Positions 1-6,757 of a stretch of DNA of 6,914 nt are shown here, piece after piece. Under the pieces are notes generated by a model that saw nothing but the letters and a program-made list of their open reading frames with translations, did no database searches and was not told the DNA's origin. The DNA comes from a bacterium (GTDB taxonomy: Bacteria > Elusimicrobiota > Elusimicrobia > UBA1565 > UBA9628), in contig JAJYFI010000083.1 in NCBI GenBank assembly GCA_021790955.1, forward strand, positions 1 through 6,914, in the 5' to 3' direction. The position numbers and the translations under genes were made by a program. Each line of letters starts with the position of its first letter. Position 1 is the stretch's first letter.

Positions 1-2
1 TC

Positions 3-2624
3 GTCCCGGTCAACAACGTCGACGACCCGAGCTATATCCCCATCTACAACGCCGGCGGCGTCGCGGAACAGGTCTTTGACCAGGAATACGGGAGCATTCA
101 GAACCTCCAGCAGCAGTCGAACACCCAGAACATCCAGGAGCAGTCCCTCGCGCTGCACTACTACGATCTCAATACGGCGAGCGCCGTCGTCACGACGAAG
201 GAAGTTTTCCCGGCCCCGATCGACATCAGCCAGCACCGCCAGCTCCACTTCCTGCTCTATCCGAACGCCCAGGAACAGGCGGCGGGAGGGGGGCAGTACG
301 ACTCCTGCGAAAGCAGCATGACCTTTTTCATGCGCTTCGGAGCGGACCAGAGCTACTGGGAGGTCCAGGTGCCGCTTTCCTCCGGCACGACCGGCTGGCA
401 GGAAGTGACGATCAACCAGATCATGAACGGCTTCGACGTGGCGAGCGGCTGGTCGGTGGGCCCGGGTTCGCCGCCGGGAACCACCGTCGACGAAGTTCAA
501 ACCGCCGGCCCGCCGAGCCTCCAGACGGTGGGGGAAATCGTCACGGGGCTGCGCAACACCGGCGGGAACTGCCAATACGGCGGAACCGGCATCGTCTACG
601 TGGACGAAATCTTCGTCTCCCAACCCGTCGTCCGCATCGGCAACGCCCACGACTACCAAGCCGATTTCGTGGTCCCCGGCGTGGCCAGCTTTGGAATCAA
701 AGACCGCTCGATCGACCAGAACTGGCAGACGCCGACGACCGTCGTCTCGAACCAGAACAACGAGCAGACCTCGGCCTACCTCAACATCACGAAGTTCAAC
801 TTCATGCCCATGACCTTCAACGTCATGCGCACGATCACCGACATCCCGAACGAGTACATGACCGGGACCAACAGCAACCTCGTGAACCTCCTCCAGCAGG
901 GCAAGGTGACGACCTGGAACGAGAACGCCAACGCCGCCTTCATCTACGGGGCGCTGCCGCACCTCAACGTCAACTACACGCACACCAACACGCATTACGA
1001 TCTCCTAAGCCGCACGGACGACTCGCAAACCCTCAACGCGACGCTGCAGTACACGCTCGACACGCGCACGCCGCTCTTGCCCCGGTCGATCTCCGCCAAC
1101 TACGCCTACACGCGCTACTCCGTGCAATACGACTCGATGAACGTGCTTGAAAGCACCGACACCTACGACCAGGTCGACTTCACCCACTCGATGGGCCTCC
1201 AGATGGCCTTCGTCCCCTGGACGGGCTCGACGTTCGATCCCCAATACTCCCTCTCGACCACCTTCGAGGACCGCAACGATTGGAGCGGCGACGTCCTGCC
1301 CCTAGGGCAGGAGTACTCGGCCCAGTACCCGAAGGCGCTGACCGAGACCGCCGGCTTCACCTCGAACTTCAAGATCAACCGCTGGCTCAACCCCCAGGTC
1401 AACTACACCGCCAACATCAACGAGAACAACCTCCTCAACGTCTCGAGCTTCACCTCGGTGCTGACGTCGACCAATCCATCAACCGGGGCGATCTCCTCCT
1501 CAACCCTCAACTACGTCTACGGCGTCGGACAGCTCATGACCTACACGCGCACGGCGAACGGCACCGTGGCGCTTCCCTTGGCGATCGGCGACATCTTCCG
1601 CTCCTCGAAGCTTCTGCGCAGCATGAACATCACCATGAGCTACCAGCTCAACGACGGCGACGGCTGGACGAATCTCCCGATGAGCGGCAGCGATCAATGG
1701 GCCTTCTGGCTGAGAAGCCCCATCCATTCGAGCAACCCCTACGCGCAATTGGCGAACGCGAGCTACCGCGACGACTACCTCGCCACTCTCCGGTGGGCGC
1801 CGCTCTCGGCCTACGACCTCAAGGGGCGCTGGAAGGCCCTCAAGACCTTCTCCTTCCTCGACAACTACGTCTATTCCGTCGACCGCACGGCCTCCTTCGG
1901 GACGATGGGGAAAAGCATCTCCCAGACCCTCCCGGACATCACGGCGAACCTCTCCGACATCCAGGAGTTGCTGGGCCTCGGACGCTGGTTCGGCCACACG
2001 GCGGCGAACATCCGCTACCAGGCCCACCAGAACACGACGGTGGGCTCGACCTACGAGTCCGACTCCCAGATGAATATCGAGCTCCGCTCGATCATCCTGA
2101 AGCGCTTTGACTCCCTCCTCAGCGTCAACACCAACAATTCCCAGACCGAGAGCCTCGTCACGCACACGCTCACCCAGACCGTGAGCCACATCGACGCGAC
2201 GGCCCAAACGACGTTCATGATCCGGGATTTCAGCATCACCCCCAAAATCTACTACGCCAACGACACCACGACCCTCGGCACCGGCCAGGCCACGAACAAT
2301 ACGACGACGTTCACGCCGAGCATCCTCGCCCGCGGCGACTTCAAGTTCCCGGAGGGCCTCAAGATCCCCTTCACCGACACCACCTTCACGCTGGTCAACC
2401 GCCTCATTTGGACGACGACTCTCTCCTACAGCCTGCAGTCCTCGCCGGTCATCACCGCCAACAACAACCGCACCTGGTCGCTCGCCACCCATGCGGACTA
2501 CCAGGTCGCCAAGAACCTGCGCGTCGTCTTCGACGGAAGCGTCAGCTACCTGACCAACCCCTACCTGCCGCAAACCGATTACATGCAGATGACCTTCGGG
2601 ACCAACATGGTGTTCCAGTTCTAG
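3..2624 (+). CDS. SprA/Sov-like outer-membrane translocon, C-terminal part (5' end outside window)
   Basis: The reading frame is open from base 3 to the TAG at 2622-2624 and gives 873 residues with no credible start, so the gene begins left of the window. Residues about 45-210 look like a beta-sandwich: EQSLALHYYDL, then DISQHRQLHFLLYP, MTFFMRFGADQSYWEVQVPL and GIVYVDEIFV (about 196-205). In SprA the matching order is an EQSL.L segment, a 'YkrLkmFvHAE' strand, a 'RlGsD..nYYEYEiPL' strand and 'VWVNELRl'. FGIKDR (230-235) and LNITKFNFMP (260-269) follow, as in SprA. From about 270 to 873 the chain is Asn/Thr/Ser/Tyr-rich with alternating amphipathic strands, poor in Lys and Cys, and ends in VFQF, a typical outer-membrane barrel signature. 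The family member in Flavobacterium forms the giant barrel through which type IX cargo leaves. Family placement is from remembered motif order, not a search. Alternative: another large outer-membrane barrel. The only two Cys are residues 102 and 190. Confidence 0.72.
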   Translation, partial: VPVNNVDDPSYIPIYNAGGVAEQVFDQEYGSIQNLQQQSNTQNIQEQSLALHYYDLNTASAVVTTKEVFPAPIDISQHRQLHFLLYPNAQEQAAGGGQYDSCESSMTFFMRFGADQSYWEVQVPLSSGTTGWQEVTINQIMNGFDVASGWSVGPGSPPGTTVDEVQTAGPPSLQTVGEIVTGLRNTGGNCQYGGTGIVYVDEIFVSQPVVRIGNAHDYQADFVVPGVASFGIKDRSIDQNWQTPTTVVSNQNNEQTSAYLNITKFNFMPMTFNVMRTITDIPNEYMTGTNSNLVNLLQQGKVTTWNENANAAFIYGALPHLNVNYTHTNTHYDLLSRTDDSQTLNATLQYTLDTRTPLLPRSISANYAYTRYSVQYDSMNVLESTDTYDQVDFTHSMGLQMAFVPWTGSTFDPQYSLSTTFEDRNDWSGDVLPLGQEYSAQYPKALTETAGFTSNFKINRWLNPQVNYTANINENNLLNVSSFTSVLTSTNPSTGAISSSTLNYVYGVGQLMTYTRTANGTVALPLAIGDIFRSSKLLRSMNITMSYQLNDGDGWTNLPMSGSDQWAFWLRSPIHSSNPYAQLANASYRDDYLATLRWAPLSAYDLKGRWKALKTFSFLDNYVYSVDRTASFGTMGKSISQTLPDITANLSDIQELLGLGRWFGHTAANIRYQAHQNTTVGSTYESDSQMNIELRSIILKRFDSLLSVNTNNSQTESLVTHTLTQTVSHIDATAQTTFMIRDFSITPKIYYANDTTTLGTGQATNNTTTFTPSILARGDFKFPEGLKIPFTDTTFTLVNRLIWTTTLSYSLQSSPVITANNNRTWSLATHADYQVAKNLRVVFDGSVSYLTNPYLPQTDYMQMTFGTNMVFQF
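1294..1312. repeat. Perfect 8-bp inverted repeat inside the SprA-like gene
   Basis: TCCTGCCC (1294-1301) and GGGCAGGA (1305-1312) are exact reverse complements around the 3-nt loop CTA. The element lies in the frame that encodes VLPLGQE and is probably a by-product of codon choice. No T-tract follows, so it is not a terminator. Confidence 0.35.
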
Positions 2625-2630
2625 GCGCGG

Positions 2631-3329
2631 CTATTGGGCGATTTGAAAGCGTATCGCCTGGCGCAGACGCACCGCCACCTGGCGTCCCCCGACCACGGTG
2701 GGGGAAAAGCGCAGCAGGAGCGCGATCCTCCGCGCCGCGTCGTCGAAGTCGGCGCCGCCGGAGCCCACGGCCTCCGCGCGCAGAACGCGCCCCTCGGGGG
2801 AGAGATGAAGCTCCAACATCACCTTGCCCTCGACGCCCGCTTCCCGTTCCCGCTCGGGATAAAACCGCCTCAACATGGCGGCAAGCTCGCGCCCGTTGAG
2901 AAGGCGCGGCGCGCCGATCGAGGACCCCGCGAAAACCTCCGCCTCCGGATCGGCCGAGTCCCCGGAGCGGGGGGAAGGCTCGGCCTGCGCCGTCGTCGCC
3001 GGGGTCAATGCGGGGCGCGCGGAGGCATTCCACTCCTTCCGAGGCTCCGGCCTTGCCGCGAGCTTCGCCTTCGGGCGGGCTTGTGGCGCGAGCCTTCTTC
3101 GCGGGGCCGCCGATGGGGGCGCGGGGGCGGCCTGGGTCAGATCGAGTTCGACGGCGTCGGAGGAAGCGCGGGGGGAGGGCCATCCTCCCCAAAAAAGGGC
3201 GGCGTGGACCGCGGCGGAAACGATGAAAGCCCCCGCTAAAACACGGTCTTCCCAATCCGCCCGGCTCCAGGGCAGCAAGGAGAGGCTACCCAAGCGGCTT
3301 GACGCGCGGCTCAACGACGGCCCCCACAT
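2631..3329 (-). CDS. tonB: TonB-family energy transducer
   Basis: Predicted single-pass inner-membrane protein that carries energy from ExbB-ExbD to outer-membrane receptors. With the ATG at 3329 it has 232 residues. A membrane anchor lies at about 30-49 (LAGAFIVSAAVHAALFWGGW) and includes a His (H42), as in the TonB anchor. A Pro/Ala/Arg-rich periplasmic linker spans about 55-125. The C-terminal TonB domain (about 140-230) has FYPEREREAGVEGKV, the G-x-V-x-x-A turn, FDDAARR, then a hydrophobic strand and RFSP near the end: the usual YP..A...G.EG.V / D.AA / F.P order. The start is uncertain. ATG 3356 has GGGAG 6 nt upstream but overlaps exbD by 71 nt; ATG 3329 overlaps by 44 nt; TTG 3278 lies 7 nt past the exbD stop and gives a more usual short cytoplasmic tail, but has a weak ribosome-binding site. 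It is the last gene of the receptor-exbB-exbD-tonB operon and ends 6 nt from the convergent SprA-like gene. Confidence 0.9.
   Translation of the reverse strand: MWGPSLSRASSRLGSLSLLPWSRADWEDRVLAGAFIVSAAVHAALFWGGWPSPRASSDAVELDLTQAAPAPPSAAPRRRLAPQARPKAKLAARPEPRKEWNASARPALTPATTAQAEPSPRSGDSADPEAEVFAGSSIGAPRLLNGRELAAMLRRFYPEREREAGVEGKVMLELHLSPEGRVLRAEAVGSGGADFDDAARRIALLLRFSPTVVGGRQVAVRLRQAIRFQIAQ
2637..2658. repeat. 6-bp inverted repeat just past the SprA-like stop codon
   Basis: GGCGAT (2637-2642) and ATCGCC (2653-2658) pair around a 10-nt loop, 12 nt downstream of the plus-strand stop codon and inside the 3' end of tonB. No T-rich run follows on either strand, so I do not call it an intrinsic terminator. 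It is the only hairpin I noticed near this gene junction. Confidence 0.3.
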
Positions 3330-3702
3330 GGACGATCCCGGCCTCCTTGCAGGCATCCAAGACTCCCGAAAGTTTCTCCCAAACGACGCCCTTATCGGCC
3401 GATATCGTGACGCGAAGATCCGGGTTGGCCCGCAGCGAACCCTTCAGGCTGGAAACGAGGTCCTTGGGGTCGAGAGGCTTGTTGTTGAGCGTCATGGCGC
3501 CGTCCGTGGCCAGGGTCAATTGCAGGCTGTCCATCGGCTTGACCTGGGAATGCGTCATCTTCGGCAGGTCGATCTTCACCATGCGGTGGTAGATGAAATG
3601 CGCCGTCGCCATGAAGATCACGATGAGGACCAGCATGATGTCGACGAGCGGCGTCACGTTGATGCCGCTGATCTCCTCCTCGTCCTGAACGGCCTCAGCC
3701 AC
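3286..3702 (-). CDS. exbD: ExbD/TolR-family biopolymer transport protein
   Basis: Proton-motor subunit that works with ExbB in the inner membrane. The 138 residues match the usual family length. The single membrane segment (about 17-37) contains the hallmark NVTPLVDIMLVLIVIFM; D21 matches the essential proton-carrying Asp (D25 in E. coli ExbD). A short cytoplasmic N-terminus rich in Glu precedes it. The periplasmic part carries KIDLPKM after the membrane and ISADKGVVWEKLSGVLDACKEAGI near the end, both standard for ExbD/TolR. The start codon is GTG at 3702, supported by GGAGG 6 nt upstream. It overlaps the end of exbB by 8 nt, which suggests translational coupling. TolR is the alternative, but a neighbouring receptor and TonB, and the absence of tolA, tolB or pal, favour ExbD. 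Confidence 0.95.
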   Translation of the reverse strand: MAEAVQDEEEISGINVTPLVDIMLVLIVIFMATAHFIYHRMVKIDLPKMTHSQVKPMDSLQLTLATDGAMTLNNKPLDPKDLVSSLKGSLRANPDLRVTISADKGVVWEKLSGVLDACKEAGIVHVGAVVEPRVKPLG

Positions 3703-4339
3703 CGCGGACCTCCGCCGCCCGCGGACGGCTTTTCCTTTTCACCGCGATGAGCCGGCGCCCCAGGCGCTCGGCGTCCACCAACAGGTCGCGGCTTCTCTTG
3801 CGGAAATAGTTGTAAGCCGCGACGCAGGGGAGCGCGACGAAAATTCCCGTGGCCGTCGCGACCAAAGCCTGAGAAAGCCCCTCCATGATGATTTGCGGCT
3901 GAGCGTCCGTCGATTGGGCGAGGTCGTGGAAGGCCTTGATGATGCCCAGCACCGTCCCCAGAAGGCCCAGGAACGGCGCGTTGTTGCCGAGCGTCGCCAG
4001 GATGGTGAGCCTCTTTTCGAGATAGCGCTTCTCGACGGCCAAGATCCCGGCGAGACGGTCCTCGTCTTCAGCTTCGTCCGGAGACTCGCGCAAAAGGTCC
4101 TGGGCGAGCCGCGAGAACACCGAGCCTCGGTCCAGGGAGGCCGCGGCCCCCGAGGCGTCTCCGTTCTTGAGCCGGGCCACCAAGCCGTCCGCCAGGGCGT
4201 CCAACGCCGTCTTCTGGCGTCGGTAGACGACGGCCCGCTCGATGATGACCGCCAACGCCGACACGGAGGCGAGGAGCAGCAGGTCGATCACCCAGTCCCC
4301 GCCCATGAAGGCGATCCCTCTCAACGATTCAATGCCCAT
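3695..4339 (-). CDS. exbB: ExbB/TolQ/MotA-family proton channel protein
   Basis: Inner-membrane proton channel subunit that powers TonB. It has 214 residues, a normal length. Three membrane segments are visible: about 14-34 (WVIDLLLLASVSALAVIIE), about 112-134 with the family hallmark GLLGTVLGI (125-133), and about 156-178 (ALVATATGIFVALPCVAAYN). EGLSQALVATATG is the typical start of the third segment, with Thr residues (129, 162, 164) in the two segments that line the proton path in this family. A charged cytoplasmic loop lies between segments 1 and 2. The ATG at 4339 is one base after the TAA of the upstream receptor gene, and the ribosome-binding site lies inside that gene. ExbB rather than TolQ is inferred from the neighbouring receptor and tonB. 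Confidence 0.95.
   Translation of the reverse strand: MGIESLRGIAFMGGDWVIDLLLLASVSALAVIIERAVVYRRQKTALDALADGLVARLKNGDASGAAASLDRGSVFSRLAQDLLRESPDEAEDEDRLAGILAVEKRYLEKRLTILATLGNNAPFLGLLGTVLGIIKAFHDLAQSTDAQPQIIMEGLSQALVATATGIFVALPCVAAYNYFRKRSRDLLVDAERLGRRLIAVKRKSRPRAAEVRGG
3709..3713 (-). promoter_or_regulatory. Ribosome-binding site of exbD
   Basis: On the minus strand GGAGG sits 6 nt before the GTG at 3702. It decides the non-ATG start and lies inside the last codons of exbB, consistent with coupled translation. Confidence 0.75.
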
Positions 4340-4340
4340 A

Positions 4341-6746
4341 TTAGTCGGGGGCTCCTTTTTTAATTAAACCAAACGGCAAGGTGAGCTTCGCGTAGACGGC
4401 GCGACCGGGGTCGAGAGCGATGGGGGGCGTGACCGAGGCCACGCCGCTTTGGATTTCAACGACGGGCTTGAGCAGGCTCAGGTTGTCGTAATAGGACTTG
4501 TTGAGGAGGTTGTCCACGCCCATATCGAAGCTCAGGCGGCCCAAAGGAACCGGAAGCTCGAAGCCCGTTTCCACGTTGAAGAGGGAATAAGCCGGGGTCG
4601 GCACCTCGAAGTCGGCCGTCAAGGCTTGCCTTCGGTAGAGATCCGCGTCGAAGCTGAAATACGGGGAGCGCAGGGCGCCGAAGGCGCCCGCGTGGGCCTT
4701 CCAGCCGAGCTTGAGCCGGTCCGCGGGAGCGTAGGGAATCCAGCTTCGGGTCTGCTCGTCCCAGGCCCGCACGAGATCGCCTCCCTCGTCGAGCTCGAGC
4801 CACGAGGCGGCGTCCTCGCTCAAATCGAACTCGCCGCCGTAAATCGACGCGTTTCCCTGGGTGTAGTCGAAGACGGGATACTGCAGCCCTTGATACGTCG
4901 CCACGTTGCCCGTGGGCGTCTCGTAAATGAAGGATTGGAACCGGTTGTCGTAGACGGCCGCCGAGGCGCGCAGGCGCTTGCCGCGATAACGGACGGAAAA
5001 GTCCGTGTTCAGATCGCGCTCGGGGTTGAGATGGGGGTCTCCGACCTCGAAGTGATCCGTGCCCTCGTGGATGCCGTTGGCGAAGAGCTCGAAGGGGACG
5101 GGCCAGCGGAAGCCCCATCCCGCGTTTCCCGTCAGAACCCAGGGTTTCGAAGGATGAAGGATGAGCCCCGCCGCGCCCGTCGTGGCGCTGTAACGCAAGG
5201 TCTGGGCGGCGACGGGAGACAAGGTTGTCAGATTCCCGTCGCTGAAGGTGACGCCCGAAATCCCGACCTGGGCCGCCTTGACGTCGTACTGCGCGAGATC
5301 CTCGCGCGCCCCCGCGTCGAGCTTGAGCTTGTTCCCAAGGACCGGGAGCTCCTCGTAGGCGTAGGCCCCGCCCCAATCTTCGTCGAAGGAGGGGGTGATC
5401 TGCTCGACCCCGGCCACGTTGTCCACCCCATGGTGGAGCTGGAGCCCCCAAGTGCCCTCGAGCCCGCCCGCCAGGGGGCGATGATGAGCCTTGAGGTAGA
5501 GGGCATAATGGCTTTCCGCCCAGTCGAGCGTCGCGGGCCGCCCCTCGCTGCCCTGGGCGTAGCTGGCGTATTCGCGGCGGCGCTCCTGGGACCATGTCGT
5601 CGCGATGTCGTAGCGCGCGAAATCGGAGTTGATGCCGGCCTTGACGGCGCCCTCCTGGTGCTGGAGATATTGGTACTGGGTCGTGGGGACAAGATCGGGC
5701 TGCTCGATCGTCTTGTTCGTCAAGGCGTATTCGCCCGAGAGCGTCCCCCAGTCCTCGTTGACGCCCAGGATCGCGTCGCCGCTTTGCTGGGAAAAACCCG
5801 AGTTCTGGACGATGCCCTGGCCCGACTGATAGTTGCCGGCGCGGACCTGGCTCATGTTCGCCTTGTACCCCAAGGCGCCGCTCGCGCCGTAAAGCTCGGC
5901 TTCGCTTCCGAACTCGGCGTTGTTGGCGTTCACTTCCGCATGAAGGCGGCCCCCAAGGACGGGGGCCCCTGCCGCCGCGTCGGGGAGCGGCGCCCGGGAG
6001 ACCTCGATCACGCCCCCCAGGGCGTCCGAGCCGTAAAGGAGCGCCTGGGGGCCCCGGATGACCTCGATTTTCCGGGCGTCGAAGGCGTCGACCTCCGGGG
6101 CGTGCTCCGCGCCCCATTGGAGGACCTCGTTGCGGATGCCGTCCACGGCAACGACGATGTTTTGGCCGCTCAAGCCCCGGATGACGGGCTTGGAGATGCC
6201 GGGCGCCTCGGTGATGACGTTGACTCCCGGCTCGCGGGAGACCATGTCAGCGACGTTAGGGGACACCTTCTCTTCGAGTTTCCGTCCCTCGAGGACGCTC
6301 GTCTCGCTGGGCGCCGTGAAGATATCCGTCGCGGCGGGCGCCGCGAGCACGGTGATGGCGGGCGCCGCGCTCGTTTCCGCGGGCCTCAAGATCGCCGTCA
6401 ATGCCGCGTCGCCGCGGCTCAAGTCCGCGTCGAGCGTCAACGGAGGGAAGGAGGGGCTCTCGAATCGGACCCGGCAGCGGCCGGGGGAGACGCCGTCGAT
6501 GCGAAAGGCGCCGTCCGAGGCGGTCGTGGCGCTTTTCCGCGTGTCGAGGATCGAAACCCGGACCCCGGCGACGGGGATGAGGTTCTCGTCGAGCGCCTTC
6601 CCGGACAGGGAAGCCGCAAAGGCGCGCACGGAACCCCATAGCAAAAACGGACAAACCGCTTGAGCAAGGAACAGCCGGCGATTAATAGTCAACCTCTTTT
6701 TAAGGCAAGCCCGTCGGGAACCCGTCGTCGCCCTCTCGATGCTCAT
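4341..6746 (-). CDS. TonB-dependent outer-membrane receptor, ZnuD-like/iron-complex type
   Basis: Outer-membrane gated barrel for uptake of a metal or metal complex, 801 residues. Order: signal peptide (about 1-45, ending VRAFA); carboxypeptidase-regulatory-like domain (about 46-123, GVRVSILDT...DGAFRIDGVSPG); a likely TonB box, AITVLAAP (130-137); plug (about 145-250) with VIRGLSG (188-194), QWGAEHAPEVD (210-220) and RGPQALLYGSDALGGVIEV (231-249); barrel to the end. FRWPVPFELFANGIH (546-560) and HFEVGDPHLNPE (565-576) resemble the 'RAP..QEL...G.H' and 'FEvGn..L..E' strands of ZnuD and related receptors, as do DNLLNKSYY and DPGRAVYAKLTLPF near the end. Zinc, iron complexes or another ligand are all possible. 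ATG 6746 is chosen over the adjacent TTG 6749 because GGAG lies 7 nt upstream; TTG 6692 is a less likely start. Oddities: a twin-Arg motif in the signal peptide, and a 9-residue tail after the last barrel Phe. First gene of the operon. Confidence 0.93.
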   Translation of the reverse strand: MSIERATTGSRRACLKKRLTINRRLFLAQAVCPFLLWGSVRAFAASLSGKALDENLIPVAGVRVSILDTRKSATTASDGAFRIDGVSPGRCRVRFESPSFPPLTLDADLSRGDAALTAILRPAETSAAPAITVLAAPAATDIFTAPSETSVLEGRKLEEKVSPNVADMVSREPGVNVITEAPGISKPVIRGLSGQNIVVAVDGIRNEVLQWGAEHAPEVDAFDARKIEVIRGPQALLYGSDALGGVIEVSRAPLPDAAAGAPVLGGRLHAEVNANNAEFGSEAELYGASGALGYKANMSQVRAGNYQSGQGIVQNSGFSQQSGDAILGVNEDWGTLSGEYALTNKTIEQPDLVPTTQYQYLQHQEGAVKAGINSDFARYDIATTWSQERRREYASYAQGSEGRPATLDWAESHYALYLKAHHRPLAGGLEGTWGLQLHHGVDNVAGVEQITPSFDEDWGGAYAYEELPVLGNKLKLDAGAREDLAQYDVKAAQVGISGVTFSDGNLTTLSPVAAQTLRYSATTGAAGLILHPSKPWVLTGNAGWGFRWPVPFELFANGIHEGTDHFEVGDPHLNPERDLNTDFSVRYRGKRLRASAAVYDNRFQSFIYETPTGNVATYQGLQYPVFDYTQGNASIYGGEFDLSEDAASWLELDEGGDLVRAWDEQTRSWIPYAPADRLKLGWKAHAGAFGALRSPYFSFDADLYRRQALTADFEVPTPAYSLFNVETGFELPVPLGRLSFDMGVDNLLNKSYYDNLSLLKPVVEIQSGVASVTPPIALDPGRAVYAKLTLPFGLIKKGAPD
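4352..4357 (-). promoter_or_regulatory. Ribosome-binding site of exbB inside the receptor gene
   Basis: On the minus strand AAGGAG lies 12 nt before the exbB ATG (4339), a slightly long spacing. It is encoded by the Lys-Gly-Ala codons of the receptor's C-terminal tail, next to an A+T-rich patch (4356-4367) that stands out in this G+C-rich sequence. Confidence 0.6.
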
Positions 6747-6753
6747 CAAGAGG

Positions 6754-6757
6754 CTCC
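6754..6757 (-). promoter_or_regulatory. Ribosome-binding site of the TonB-dependent receptor gene
   Basis: On the minus strand GGAG sits 7 nt before ATG 6746 and supports that start over the adjacent TTG at 6749. Its first two bases are also the last two bases of the palindrome at 6756-6776. Confidence 0.65.

Larger units (their letters stand above)
2631..6746 (-). other. Operon: receptor-exbB-exbD-tonB
   Basis: Four genes run on the minus strand with gaps or overlaps of 1 nt, -8 nt and about -44 nt (or +7 nt, depending on the tonB start). No internal terminator or promoter is evident. One transcript would make an outer-membrane receptor together with its own motor and force transducer. The receptor is first and tonB last. 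No terminator is visible after tonB before the convergent SprA-like gene. Confidence 0.85.

Noticed and set aside
1500..2573. Minus-strand open frame of 357 codons opposite the SprA-like gene
   Set aside because: Compositional shadow rich in Val, Gly, Arg and Glu, without motifs, while the plus-strand frame has barrel character throughout.
4352..4364. Six-A run near the end of the receptor gene as a programmed frameshift site fusing receptor and exbB
   Set aside because: The zero-frame codons are T-AAA-AAA, not a canonical slippery heptamer. Both proteins are complete and act in different membranes, so a fusion makes no sense.
6015..6054. Long inverted repeat CCCCCAGG-GCG / CGCCTGGGGG inside the receptor gene
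   Set aside because: It lies exactly on the codons of the conserved RGPQALLYGSDALGG plug motif, with a bulge and a 22-nt loop. Gly/Pro/Ala codons explain it.
4449..6641. Very long plus-strand open frame opposite the receptor gene (730 codons)
   Set aside because: It is antisense to a receptor with clear motifs. Its translation is a low-complexity Arg/Gly/Val/Glu mix with no recognisable domain, as expected from the codon pattern of a G+C-rich gene on the other strand.
6660..6687. Plus-strand promoter-like pair TTGAGC-16-TTAATA
   Set aside because: It sits inside the receptor's signal-peptide coding region, and the plus-strand frame after it has no recognisable protein. Its A+T-richness is explained by the Lys/Thr/Ile/Asn codons there.
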